DNA of 64,000 nt from Pycnopodia helianthoides. Lineage: Eukaryota > Echinodermata > Asteroidea > Forcipulatida > Asteriidae. The DNA is taken from positions 1,583,371 to 1,647,370 of the forward strand of contig CM063246.1 in NCBI GenBank assembly GCA_032158295.1, read 5' to 3'. Within the stretch, counting starts at the first letter, position 1; every line of letters begins with the position of its first letter. Position numbers and translations under genes: made by a program. The notes beneath the pieces were generated by a model, which was not told the DNA's origin, searched no databases, and worked only from the letters and a program-made list of their open reading frames with translations. This document shows, one piece after another, positions 36,129 to 44,042 of this stretch.

Positions 36129-36669
36129 TTTGTAGAAAAAAATAAAACTTTAAATAATTAAGTTACTTGAGCACACCGAAAAAAGCTGGCAACCATCTTG
36201 AAAAAAGCCCGGCCGGATGTCTTAAAAAACAAGTTGGGCTGCCATTTAAAAGAAAAAAAAAAAAAAAAACCCTCCTCCTTCCTTTTTTAAAACTGGCATT
36301 CTGAGAATTACGTCAACATTGGAACAGTAACTGGTTTGTCTGCTGCCACTATAGAGCTACACATGTGTATATAAGGGATGAGAAGTTTCAGACTCTTATC
36401 CGAATTCAGACATTTTTTATGTCTGTCTTGTGAAAAAAGGGAGCTGTTATTTCTTCCATGTGTAAGAAAGTTCTTCTCTTTTATCTGCTTCTTTTGTGGT
36501 GGGGAAACTGTTTCTAAAAGCTCATTGAAATCTGTAACTCCAGGTCATCATGTCAACGTACTTCCTAAAATTTTGGAGCACGGTCTATTACGTCATTTTT
36601 TTATCATTTTACTCCCAGGACATGGAGATTGCAGCCAAGAGAGCAAAGATGGAAGATCCCGCAAGCTGA
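16743..36669 (+). CDS. DHX35: DEAH-box ATP-dependent RNA helicase DHX35, 17 coding exons
   Basis: Exons: 16743-16776, 19010-19143, 20479-20649, 21569-21673, 22370-22431, 23973-24146, 25124-25192, 26120-26248, 27541-27719, 29008-29209, 29802-30028, 31192-31286, 32493-32570, 34107-34154, 35097-35331, 35849-35960, 36619-36669. Introns are GT-AG and phases agree except at exon 14. The start [12 protein letters not shown] matches the family N-terminus. Motifs by residue: Walker [10 protein letters not shown] (75-83), TQPRRVAA (104-111), DEAH (174-177), SAT (206-208), FLTGQDE, then [10 protein letters not shown] and QRTGRAGR, followed by the winged-helix, HA2 and OB-fold regions, ending [10 protein letters not shown]. 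Expected length is about 701 residues against 703 in human. DHX35 is found in the catalytic spliceosome; its activity is inferred from family. Exon 14 (...[16 protein letters not shown]) needs one extra base near 34112-34116 to stay in frame. Introns are loaded with repeats. Confidence 0.96.
17046..17651. mobile_element. Foldback element with TCGCATCGTGCCG-type arrays
   Basis: Ends GGCTTGGATCTCCCAAACAT (17046-17065) and its exact complement (17632-17651). Arms consist of short imperfect repeats such as GTCGCATAGTCGCGTCGTGC; sub-terminal GTCAATGGCGCAT boxes occur in both orientations. A non-repetitive insert (about 17345-17540) sits in the middle. Located in DHX35 intron 1. No clear target duplication. 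Confidence 0.82.
17741..17835. repeat. Near-perfect 95-bp palindrome
   Basis: From ATCGCTTAAGTTTCCCTAAA to its complement, with arms of about 47 bp and practically no spacer. Only a single-base difference was noticed near the centre. In DHX35 intron 1. Confidence 0.93.
18039..18425. repeat. Minisatellite of GGACAGAGATGACTT-type units
   Basis: Irregular 13-18 bp units built from TTGGACAGAGATGA; the right end changes to the cleaner GACTCGGACCAAGTT 16-bp array. It produces Ser/Gln- and Val-rich reading frames on the minus strand that are not genes. Confidence 0.85.
19171..19315. mobile_element. Inverted-repeat MITE adjoining DHX35 exon 2
   Basis: CCGGCAGCCGATTTCACGAA at the left pairs with TTCGTGAAATCGGCGGCTGG at the right, with interior GCAACTGTGTAAGT pairing further in. 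It begins only 27 bp downstream of the exon 2 donor. Its terminal TTTCAC(G/A)AAAC words recall the 22551 element. Confidence 0.85.
20696..21067 (+). repeat. Three decayed tandem copies of DHX35 exon 3 (3' part)
   Basis: Copies at 20696-20770, 20829-20940 and 20978-21067 repeat the second half of exon 3 (CAGTACCTAGTGGAGGCTGG ... GGGTGTCACTCAGCC) and, in one, the donor region TACAGTAAGTTCATGATAC. Two copies have GGGTAAAAG where the exon has GGGTACAAA, creating a stop codon. Spacing is about 145 bp, and the copies share GACATTTCTGCATTGATAC. They are not usable as alternative exons. Confidence 0.9.
21918..22130 (+). mobile_element. tRNA-derived SINE, family S2
   Basis: A tRNA-like head with GCCTGAGTGGTTAAGAGCAC (A-box) and GGATTCGAGTCC (B-box), then CTTGAGCAAGATACTTTACC and GGATGGGACATTAAGCCG. 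Relatives at 30127 (same strand) and antisense at 30440, 32040 and 62440. In DHX35 intron 4. Confidence 0.8.
22551..22716. mobile_element. Palindromic MITE
   Basis: GGGGTCGATTTCACAAAACT at the left and AGTTTTGTGAAATCGACCCC at the right. The interior repeats CTTAGGACTAGTCCTA and its complement, so almost the whole 166 bp can fold back. In DHX35 intron 5. Confidence 0.93.
22730..22865. repeat. Dispersed repeat D (GCAAGGCCATTTTCATTTTG)
   Basis: Runs from GAGAGGGCAAGGCCATTTTC to GTAATTCCAGGCCTG. Members are also at 19500 (partial), 32760-32910, 33535-33705 and, inverted, at 49983-50152. The two ends CCTGGAA(C/T)TT and AATTCCAGGCC are complementary. Confidence 0.8.
22914..23568. repeat. Four tandem copies of a ~164-bp satellite unit
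   Basis: Units start at CCTGGCAACAGAGAATCA (22914, 23078, 23243, 23405) and include GACTGACTGACTGAAGTG and AAACTCTTCTCTTTCACAAA. Copies are over 95% alike with small indels, so the array is recent. It sits in DHX35 intron 5 and generates the 78-103 residue minus-strand ORFs. Confidence 0.93.
24203..24395. mobile_element. Hairpin MITE, family C
   Basis: GGGCCCCATTTCAGCTGCTT to GCAGCTCTATAAAATTGGCC. DHX35 intron 6. Confidence 0.85.
24683..24949. mobile_element. Hairpin MITE, family C (long subfamily)
   Basis: CAGGGCCCAATTTCATAGCG to TCCATGAAATTGGGCCCTG, with internal GTTAGCAGCGCTATGAAAT. DHX35 intron 6, 290 bp from the previous copy. Confidence 0.88.
25380..25615 (-). mobile_element. tRNA-like SINE, family S3 (antisense)
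   Basis: Contains GGGATTTGAACCGGGGTCC (complement of a tRNA B-box region) and AAGAAACCACTAAG; the middle has a long G-run. Relatives at 26010-26065, 58087-58195 (same orientation) and 32925-33200 (opposite). DHX35 intron 7. Confidence 0.65.
26291..26465. mobile_element. Hairpin MITE, family C (short)
   Basis: GGGGCCAGTTTCATGGAGCT to GCAGTATGAAATTGACCCTG. Begins 43 bp after the exon 8 donor of DHX35. Confidence 0.8.
26620..27210 (+). mobile_element. CR1/Rex1-like LINE, 3'-terminal fragment
   Basis: Translation gives [13 protein letters not shown], then [30 protein letters not shown] and [20 protein letters not shown]. This is the conserved post-RT C-terminus of CR1/L2/Rex1 LINEs. Several frame changes and stops show it is dead. 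DHX35 intron 8, sense orientation. Confidence 0.85.
27841..28277. repeat. 27-bp minisatellite, about 16 copies
   Basis: Unit ATATGGGAGGTTCCGGGTCT plus ATTTTT and a T. 27 is divisible by three, so all three forward frames stay open for long stretches ([17 protein letters not shown]), producing spurious ORFs of 69-128 residues. Located in DHX35 intron 9, 120 bp after the donor. Confidence 0.96.
29411..29776. mobile_element. TTAA-flanked MITE, family B
   Basis: TTAAAGGCAGTGAAGACTTT at the left, AAGTATACCCTGCCTTTAA at the right, interior CAATTGAGCC and TTCACAGGTTTGTTATTTTA. Ends 26 bp before the acceptor of DHX35 exon 11, so it abuts the splice signals. Confidence 0.85.
30127..30260 (+). mobile_element. 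SINE, family S2 fragment
   Basis: GTTGTGGCTGACTGGTCTAG, TTGGTTCGGGTCCAGGTCGT and CTTCGGATGGGAC correspond to the 21918 element. Confidence 0.65.
30275..30600 (-). mobile_element. Composite SINE, antisense S2 head with GCTGTGGC(A/G)CAAT(C/A) body
   Basis: TATGCAGAGCTATGTTTGAA through GAATGCTGTGGCACAATCTG, then GTCCCATCCGAAGGAC and CGAACCCATACGCTTGACC (complement of the tRNA-like head). The body recurs at 12745-12830, 39840-39930 and 62345-62440. DHX35 intron 11. Confidence 0.65.
30802..30938. repeat. 34-bp minisatellite, four copies
   Basis: Units containing TTATCTATCCGTCCATCC and TCTTCCTTACCTTG, nearly identical. DHX35 intron 11. Confidence 0.93.
31473..31980. mobile_element. TTAA-flanked MITE, family B (long, with inverted interior)
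   Basis: TTAAAGGCAGGGTATACTTT and AAAGTATATCCTGCCTTTAA at the ends, 508 bp. The interior has CACAATCGGCGACCGGAGTC and its near complement GACTTCAGTCGCCGATTGTG, a second element inserted inside. DHX35 intron 12. Confidence 0.88.
32925..33215 (+). mobile_element. tRNA-like SINE, family S3, with short tandem duplication
   Basis: GGTTCGAATCCTGCCGGGGG occurs twice (from about 32973 and 33032), each followed by GGATTGGGTTTTCAGTC. The tail is TTCTTGGCCGAGAGTCC. DHX35 intron 13. Confidence 0.7.
33535..33705. repeat. Dispersed repeat D with CCATGGCCTC mini-array
   Basis: CCTGGAATTTTTATCTTAG to GTAATTCCAGGCCTG. The interior has GGCCATGGCCTCCATGGCTT in tandem, the kind of short array that became the 21-bp minisatellite elsewhere. 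DHX35 intron 13. Confidence 0.8.
34311..34715. mobile_element. TTAA-flanked MITE, family A
   Basis: 405 bp, ends TTAAAGGAACATTACAGAAT and its complement (one mismatch, GCTCC). DHX35 intron 14, 157 bp after the exon 14 donor. Confidence 0.92.
35586..35815 (+). mobile_element. SINE S1 with internal tRNA-like module
   Basis: A 130-bp 5' part (TTGGGTGTGATCTCTGGCTA, GACAAAATAGGGAGAC) is followed by a tRNA-like AGCTCAGTTGGTAGAGTGCC and GGTTCAAACTCC and a short tail. A near twin is at 52654-52862; shorter relatives at 47145-47265 and 52899-53060. DHX35 intron 15. Confidence 0.8.
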
Positions 36670-37025
36670 CAATGTTACAAGCTTACAGGCCGATGTAGAG
36701 TGTAAAGCTCTGCATTGAGGCAGGCTAACTTTAGGGACAGATACCAGCTGTTCTGCTGATGGAGTAACCAAAAGCAGTCCAACAATAGATCCTTGCACCG
36801 GCCGCCATCGCCGAGGTCGAACAATGGAAACACACACTACTCTCGGCCAATGATAGGTCTTCATTGACCTCAGTGAGGGCGCTGTTATGGGCTTAGGACG
36901 TCATATGCAAGGGGTCTATCCCTTCATTGACATCATGGTTGCATCCTTTCCGATTCCGTCCCACAGCCCCGACTCTTGATCCGAAGGGCCGCTCCACTCC
37001 ACTGGGCTGTAATTTATAATCGGTC

Positions 37026-37031
37026 AATAAA
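37026..37031 (+). terminator. Candidate DHX35 polyadenylation signal
   Basis: AATAAA about 357 bp after the DHX35 stop codon. Another AATAAA lies near 37307. Position only. Confidence 0.35.
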
Positions 37032-37712
37032 TCAGGCTGCATCCTTTCAATGCATTGACCAATCAAAACAACAAAACCCCAAAGTTTACTTAACTCTTTC
37101 ACGCATTGACCGGTCACTAGCAACGGGATTAAACCCCTTCAGAAAAAATTGTTGTTAAAAGAAAAATTAAGATCCAACAGCTACAAAAATTTTAGAATGG
37201 GGAAAGACTCTTGAGGGCACTATAGTGACCAGTTTTTTGCAGGGTCACGATTTGCAAAAATCTAGTAAACAATAACTGTGTCCATTTGATCAATTTATCA
37301 CAAAAATAAATGGTGCATGAAAGGGTTAAAGGAAACAAGCTGCTGCCGATAGGACTGCTGGGATTTTGTGTGTGGTGCTGTTGGAAGACATATTAGGGGG
37401 CGGGGCTTAATGGATACGTAATGCTTTCAAAAGGGGAACACAATTCACCCTTCAGTAATGTGCCAATGCCTGGCCGCCGTCGTCGTCACCACAATCAGTG
37501 TCGATTGCGCCATTTTGGGAGTCAGTTTCCCTGTGGTTAGTCACTGCCATGGGGCATTTTAGGCGACGCAAGCGCGGTTACACGCCCAACATGTCTTTAC
37601 ATGTCTTTACATGCAATGTGACTCCCAGAATGCAAGACCATGGGCAGACAGTAGCCGCATGTGACGTCAATAGGATTGGGTATGTGAATTACTAGGTGAT
37701 AATTAGGTAAAG

Positions 37713-37837
37713 GTCGCACAAGAACCATTTGTCTACGTAGAGGTTGACATTGCCTGGCAGTGGTACCCAACACATAAATTTTGAGCATGAGTTCCAGATA
37801 ACATCGACTGCTAGTCGACAAATGGTTCTTGTGCGCA
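37713..37837. mobile_element. Small inverted-repeat MITE
   Basis: GTCGCACAAGAACCATTTGT and, 85 bp on, ACAAATGGTTCTTGTGCGCA. 125 bp in all, non-coding. Confidence 0.82.
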
Positions 37838-38876
37838 CTTAGCCCCAGCTAAAGTACACTTGGAGGGCGCCCTTTACTGTTCGTGCATAGAGCAGACTGT
37901 ACGTTGTTTCAAGGGTTGAATCTCAGCATGATTTTGAAAACCAAAAATACCGCTATTCTTTCCTTGGGAGCCAAATTCACACATTTGGCTGGTTGCAAAG
38001 TCTATAAATAAAATCAAACATCACTTTACGAATCATAGGAAATCTTTTTAATTCTGCATCATCATCGCATATCATATGCAGTAAATATGAAAATATAGTT
38101 TTATAAATGTTTTAATATTAAACTTGAAAAGGGAAGCCAGCTTAAAGTTTCATTTTGTGTGCTTCATGTTTTGTGAACTCCGCTTGGAAGATTGTGAAAC
38201 GCATTGACTGTAGAGTGTCCGTCCACAAAACTAAGGATTTGGGGTTTGTGGGGGGGGGGGTAGGAGGGGGTTTGCTCTAATCTTTGTCCATCCTGAACAG
38301 ATTTGGTTCGTTCATATGTTATCACATTGTCAAGCAAAACATATTAAGGGAAGTTTTCCACCACGAGCATCTTTATGCACCATGTAAGTTACGTGCAAAA
38401 TTTCGAACAATTAATTCTTGCCAATGTTTTGCACACCCTTTGCCTGACGCAGACTACTAAAGTATCTCCAAGTTATTCACAGTTTTCTTCTATTTGTCTT
38501 CTTCCTTTAAAGTCTCTCGTCCTCTAATTTGTCTTCATCGCTTCCTACTTTCCTCTTTTGTAGCCATTTTCAATTTTCATCGGGTTGTCTCATAACGGAT
38601 CCCTTTATCGCTTTGTTTTTCACCTCTCGTTCTTTCTCACCTGCCATCAACCTGGTCTCCCTTCAAGTTCTGTTGGAGGTACTGTACATACACTCTCCCC
38701 AAACCGGTACACTGTACCTGCTTATCAGAGCAATGGCCGTAGGCTGAGAAGAAAGGAGCTGTCAAACATCTGCTTTTAGCGAAGTATGCAAAACATTTCA
38801 TCAGCTTATTTTCACCCGTCCGTCATGAAGAATTCCACATGAGACAAAATACCTACAGGAAAACAAATAATTTCTT

Positions 38877-39269
38877 TTAAAGGAACATTACAGAATTGGT
38901 CAGAAAAAAACTTGTAAAATATACTTTTGATCACAGATTTGCATAAAACTTACACGGTCTAACGATGATGATAGTAGAAAACATCCCTAGAAATATTTCT
39001 GTCTGAAATGCTATATTTGATGAGAAATGAATAAACTAATTTTCAGATTGGAGTTTATCGCTCAGTGAGCGTTTTATTCATTTGTTGAACCTATATGATT
39101 TCATGCAAATGTGTAATCGGTTTTTCACTATTTTCTCGTGACCCAGATGGCCGATTGATCTCAAACTTCTACAGGTTTGTCAGTTTATGTATATGGTGGA
39201 TTACATAAAGTGCTTGCACTGCCAGCAACTGTTTTGTTAGCAAAAACCAATTCTGTAATGTTCCTTTAA
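38877..39269. mobile_element. TTAA-flanked MITE, family A
   Basis: 393 bp, both 20-bp terminal repeats intact inside TTAA; the interior palindrome CGCTCAGTGAGCG is conserved. Confidence 0.93.
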
Positions 39270-39726
39270 ATAACTGCAAGACTTATGAAAATCAACACTG
39301 ATGATAGAGTGAAGTGTTTTTTTTTTAAACTTTTGTCGCGCAAAGTTTTGTATAAAGTCAAGGGATATAATGATGTAATGGGCAAAAATTTCACATTACC
39401 TAAAACTTGGTTTCAGTGTGTGCTTAGGCACGGGCCCTTGTGAGGCCTTTTACCCGATGGAACAAAGCTATCCCGCAAAGTTCTCTTTATTCAACTTTGA
39501 CCCCTCGGTCAACGATGGCATGACCCAACGAACCCGATCCGTAAGATTTGTTGGTAGGCATACACATTCAAACTAGGGACCTATAACAAAGGAGCACAAC
39601 AGGGTCCCAGGTTGGGTGAAGGTCCCCAGTTGGAAAGTGTGTCCAAAACCAACGGGAGCTGTTACCAAAAAAGTTGAGGTACAAACAAAAAAGGGACAAG
39701 AGGAAGTCCCCGATTGCAGGTGTTTA

Positions 39727-40050
39727 ATAATAATAAAATATAATAGGGGCTTCTTATATAGCGCTCATATCCGTCACTCAGTGACGCTCCAGGCGCTTCA
39801 ACATTCAGTATTTTCCTGCAAAGTATTGTGGAGCTACGTTTTTAAGTATTAGACCTATTTCCTTTACATAGCACCATGTAATGGTTTACAAGGTGCTGTG
39901 GCGCAATATGCAGCCAATCAAATGCACTTGCGTGTATGGGTGAGAGTGTTTACCCAAAACAAAAGGGGTTTAAGTTTTGTGACAGGCTAAAGGGCGTCTA
40001 TTGCTTCGCTTCCATGAACAAAATCAATAGGGACGTCACAAAAAAAAGAA
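39727..40050. mobile_element. SINE-like element with TAA tail
   Basis: TAATAATAAAATATAATAGG leads into CTTATATAGCGCTCATATCC and the GGTGCTGTGGCGCAATATGC body shared with 12745, 30280 and 62345. Similar GCGCTTTA-type ends occur at 47955 and 58380. Confidence 0.6.
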
Positions 40051-40183
40051 AAAAGTACAAACAATGGGAGAACAAAGACGTCATTGCGTTACCAGGTTAA
40101 GAAATTGGGAGTGTGGGGGGGGGGGTGTTTTGGCAAGGGGGATGGGGGGAAGGGCATTACAATCTTGATATGCAATATCTTAC

Positions 40184-42402
40184 TATTCACTGCAGTCATC
40201 AGTTCGTTGTCATTCTTTGACCACCTTCTCACCAGTCCCAACATCTCGTCTAAATTATCATACGAGACCGTATCGAAAAGCCACGTCTTCTCAGCAAAAC
40301 TGAGATCATACAAGTCAAGGAGCAACAATATTCTGTGCATTGCCTTCTAACTTGGTGAACTACGCTTATGTTTAAACACTTAATTCATTTGAACCACTTT
40401 AAAAAAAAAAAGGATTTTAACACCCTTTACAAGAACTCTGCCTTTTGATTGGTTGAGATCGCGCATCACATGGCATGTCTTGTTTTAAACTGTAAAGCCA
40501 TGAGACGCGCAATACACATGGCAAACAATGTACTTTGCCCAAAGCAACCAGTGTACTATTTCCCTCAGCTTCACGTTATGGGAGAATAGAATGCGCCAAT
40601 GATTACCAAGGGAGACGTAGTTTTAACCATAGCACTCGAAGCAGTCAATATTTGTGTATTATGTTAAAGCTAGCATTTCTTACATACCCGTTCCAAAACG
40701 CCATACATAGAGTCAACTACATTGTGGCGAATCTGCAGGTGGAAGTATACAATAATTGCCATGTACCATTTGCAAGGTATGTGGTGATAGCTTAAATGCA
40801 CACTACCAGCCATGAACCAGAAAATGCCAATAGTGCTAAGCAAATTTGATCCGCTCGGCCAAAATTAGCGGGAAACCAGTCGCAAACAATGCACGTTGTA
40901 TGGTATTTTGGCTGGTAGCCAGTTTCTGCTCGACAAGATTTGTTGGTGCTTAGCACTTTTTTAGCACTTCTGAAATCTGGCCCAGTCGCTAAAGTCGGAC
41001 TTCAATTTACAAAACTGTTGCTGCGGTTGTGCCCCTTGACCTTGTGGCAACAGCATGAACAGCGCCCTCGATAGTTTCAAGTTCATAAAAAGGATACATC
41101 CTCCTGTACAATAAGCTCAAGTCTGTACTCCACTGCAGCATGTCTGCTATAGATGGCCATGTTGCTGAGCCGGTGGACATCTTGGCTATGCCAATCTCCC
41201 TGTAGTGATTGTGGTATGCATTGAGTGAGTAGGTACTGTACTGGGTGTGTTTGTGGCAAACTCCTTCCATTGTCTGTCTGGAGGAAGCACAATTAGAAGA
41301 CGGTTTAAAGGTAGGGTCATACTTTGGTACCGACCCCCAAAAGAAATTGTGTTATTTTTATCCGAAAGCTTACTTGTTATAAAGATGGTAATGGTAGTAA
41401 GCATCATGTGAAGATATTTCGTTTGAAGCACCCCCATTGGTATCAGAAATCAATAAAAGTATGTCGAAAAATTTGCATCTCCAAAGAACGCCTGCAAGCG
41501 ACTTTTTGAAATTTCTGTGGTATCAGTTTGAATAATTTCGCAGGGTACTTACTACCATTACCACCAGATAAAAAGTACACAATTTCTTTTCGGGTCATCA
41601 CCACAGTATGACCCTAACTGTAAGTGCAAACCATAGGCAGCCCCGATTCTTCACAGATACCTTGATACCCCTGGGCATTCCCTCAAAGCCACTCGCTGGT
41701 CATTGCCTCGATGCCCCTGGTCATCGCCTCAATGCCCCTGGTCATCGCCTCAATGCCCCTGGTCATAGCCTTGGTGTTTATGGTGTTGGTGCCCTTTGCA
41801 ATGTTCCTGTGCATTTTGTTTTTCCAACAAGCAGACAAGAGGTGCCCTTTATGTACATGTAAAGTAAAAACTGCCTCGCCCTTGTAAGAATGAGATATCA
41901 CTATCGGGCTTGCTGTGGTTGTGTGGCATGTAATGGAGTAGTCATAACGATAACGACCCCCCCCCCCCCGAACCGACAAACCTTCTTGACTCTTAAATTT
42001 TCCAAGCTCCTCACTCAGTGAGTGCTTTGGTCAGATTTAATCACTGAAAAAAGACGGATCTGCAAGGATGAGGACTGTGAGGATGTGTTTAAAAAGGCAA
42101 ACTTACAGATGAGATTTCAACCGCGTCATCACCACCTCCGCCGACTGCAGCAGCTTGAACTCCAGCCGAGCTTGAAGGTCAGGAAACTGCTGCAGTACAT
42201 CGGAGCAGCCTTCGTGGGCAGCACGCCGAGAGCACTGCAGCTGCTCTCCCAAGTTGCCCAGAGACTTGACCAATGAGAGGGATTCTGCTGTAGCTTCCTG
42301 CCAGACCAACTGCTGCTGCTTGACCATCTTAAAAGTTTTCCGCAGCTGTTTGTGAACGGACTCGAGACCCTCTTCAGTTGTTACTCTGTGTCTTGTCGAC
42401 AT
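40184..42402 (-). CDS. AIRIM: AFG2-interacting ribosome maturation factor (C1orf109 homologue)
   Basis: Exons on the minus strand: 42402-42107, 41277-41098 and 40299-40184, phases 2 and 2, giving about 197 residues against 203 in human. Human AIRIM aligns throughout: VHKQLRKTFKMVKQQQLVWQ, then LGNLGEQLQ and QQFPDLQARL; SIADMLQW and LYRR in exon 2; SYDNLDEMLGLVRRWSK in exon 3. AIRIM binds the AFG2A/AFG2B AAA-ATPases in recycling factors from pre-60S ribosomes. The first intron is GT-AG. The second has GTATCCTTTT at its donor and TCCTTGAC 15 bases before the acceptor, i.e. U12-type. After exon 3 a donor (A|GTAAGA) at 40184 implies one more tiny exon that was not found; otherwise the frame runs to a stop at 40089. 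The start at 42402 was chosen as the ATG nearest the conserved region; an in-frame ATG at 42441 is possible. Confidence 0.9.
40812..40983. mobile_element. Diverged hairpin MITE, family C
   Basis: ACCAGAAAATGCCAATAGTG to TAGCACTTCTGAAATCTGGC, interior GGAAACCAGTCGCAAACAAT. Lies in the U12-type intron of AIRIM. Confidence 0.7.
41690..41905. repeat. Repeat D relative with four 21-bp units
   Basis: GGTCATTGCCTCGATGCCCC and GGTCATCGCCTCAATGCCCC units match the 7520-7820 array. They are followed by GAGGTGCCCTTTATG and CTGCCTCGCCCTTGTAAG as at 7855-7900. AIRIM intron 1. Confidence 0.8.
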
Positions 42403-42928
42403 ATTCAGAAGGGAATGTCGTCTGAGGATAACACAAGTCATTATTTAAAGGCAGGATATACTTTTGGTAATTGTCAAAGTAAGGCCTATCCCCACTTTGT
42501 GTATCTCAACATATGTGTAAAATAACAAACCTGCGAACATTTTGGGCTCAATTGGTCATTGAAGTTGCAAGAAAATAATGAGAAAATAAAGAGCTACATT
42601 ATAATCAAGCTACATTGTAATGCGTACAAGTAAATTAAGTTTGCAGTAAATAGGCTAACTATAAGTTTTATAACTTATTTTAAAAGAGCTCAGAATTACT
42701 ATAATTATAAACACCGGTGTGAACTGTGATGTTGGTTTGGAGAAAATAAGTGCATGTATGTATAGTACGGTAGGATGTTCGTGCGTCAAAATATGAATTT
42801 TTCAAAAGTCTATAATACAAAATACTAAAACCCCATAATGGGCCGGGTCAAGATGACCATGGCTGTGATCCTTGGACCCTCCTCTTCAATTCTGTATGTA
42901 ATGAATGTAGGGGTCGTACTTATTAGCA

Positions 42929-43314
42929 TCAACAGGCCCATTTCACGACAACTCAAGACAACAAGTTTAAAATACCATCAAATACAATGGTTGTAATCAG
43001 AGTGTATCTGGAAACACGCTTAAAACTGACTGGAACCATCGTGCATACATATTTTTCACGGGAAAAAAATGTTTTTTTCATAAAAATAGTCAACTTTCTC
43101 CGTCCGTAGAATTGGCCGACGTGCCTATTGCGCTTGCGCTCCGTAATTGGCCGACTATTTTTACGAAAAAAACATTTTTTTCCTGTGAAAAATATGTATG
43201 CACTATGGTTCCAGTCAGTTTTAAACGTGTTTCCAGATACACTCTGATTACAACCATTGTATTTGATTGTATTTTAAACTTGTTGTCTTGAGTTGTTGGA
43301 AATGGGCCTGTTGA
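42929..43314. mobile_element. Long palindromic MITE between AIRIM and CDCA8
   Basis: TCAACAGGCCCATTTC at the left and GAAATGGGCCTGTTGA at the right. Arms of about 190 bp pair nearly throughout (GGTTGTAATCAGAGTGTATC with its complement), around a CGTCCGTAGAATTGGCCGAC centre. Diverged direct repeats flank it at about 42745-42900 and 43415-43570. Confidence 0.9.
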
Positions 43315-44030
43315 CGCCAACTAGAACTAGTATGACCGGAATGTAGTGGTGCCGGCCTGGCCCATAGGGGGTCTGGACATGTGAAACTGACCATTCAAAA
43401 TATTAAGTAAATAAATGCATGCCATTATTGATTAAGTGCATAACACTGTGTATGGTGGGATATTCGTAAGTTAAAATGTAAATTTTTCAAAAATCTATTA
43501 AAAAATACAAAAACCCCATGTCAAGGTTGCTATGGTTGTGTTCCTCGCTCCTCTTTATTTCTGTATGTAGAGGAGCACAAATGAATACTGAACGTCAAAC
43601 CAGCAACTGGTACTCGTTTGACATTCGAATGTCGAATATCGAACGTCGAACGAACGTGAAACCAACTACACACCGGTTACCACTTAACTATGTAAACACA
43701 TAAAAAGAACGTCGTCTGCTGAACACCCGTGTGAATGAAAATGCGCGTGATCAATGGTGGCATATTAATGAATGAAAATGCGCGCAGTTTACCATTATTT
43801 TTGGAGATAGAGTGGTGGCATCCTGCGGAAAATTTGCCAAACATATTATTCTAACTGCAATCATACGATACCTCTCGTTATTCTTGTTGTGAGTGAGCGC
43901 TGAGCGAGCAAGCATGGAGTAAGAGAAAATGGCGCGGCGAGATCGAGCACGGCCCTGGGAACGAGGTTGCATAAAAGAGAACATCACTTGCCGTCACAGG
44001 AGGGCGCTTAACCAATATTATTGAACAAAC

Positions 44031-44042
44031 TGCGCATGCGTA
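44031..44042. promoter_or_regulatory. NRF-1-like site in the AIRIM/CDCA8 intergenic region
   Basis: TGCGCATGCGTA differs at one position from the palindromic NRF-1 consensus. It lies near CCAAT and ahead of a putative 5' UTR splice donor of CDCA8. Confidence 0.35.

Larger units (their letters stand above)
36670..40183. other. Convergent intergenic region between DHX35 and AIRIM
   Basis: No conserved exon was recognised. It contains the DHX35 3' UTR, a small inverted-repeat element at 37713-37837, a G-run near 38248, a family-A MITE (38877-39269), and a TAA-linked SINE-like element (39727-40050). The last AIRIM codons may be hidden in its right part. Confidence 0.5.
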
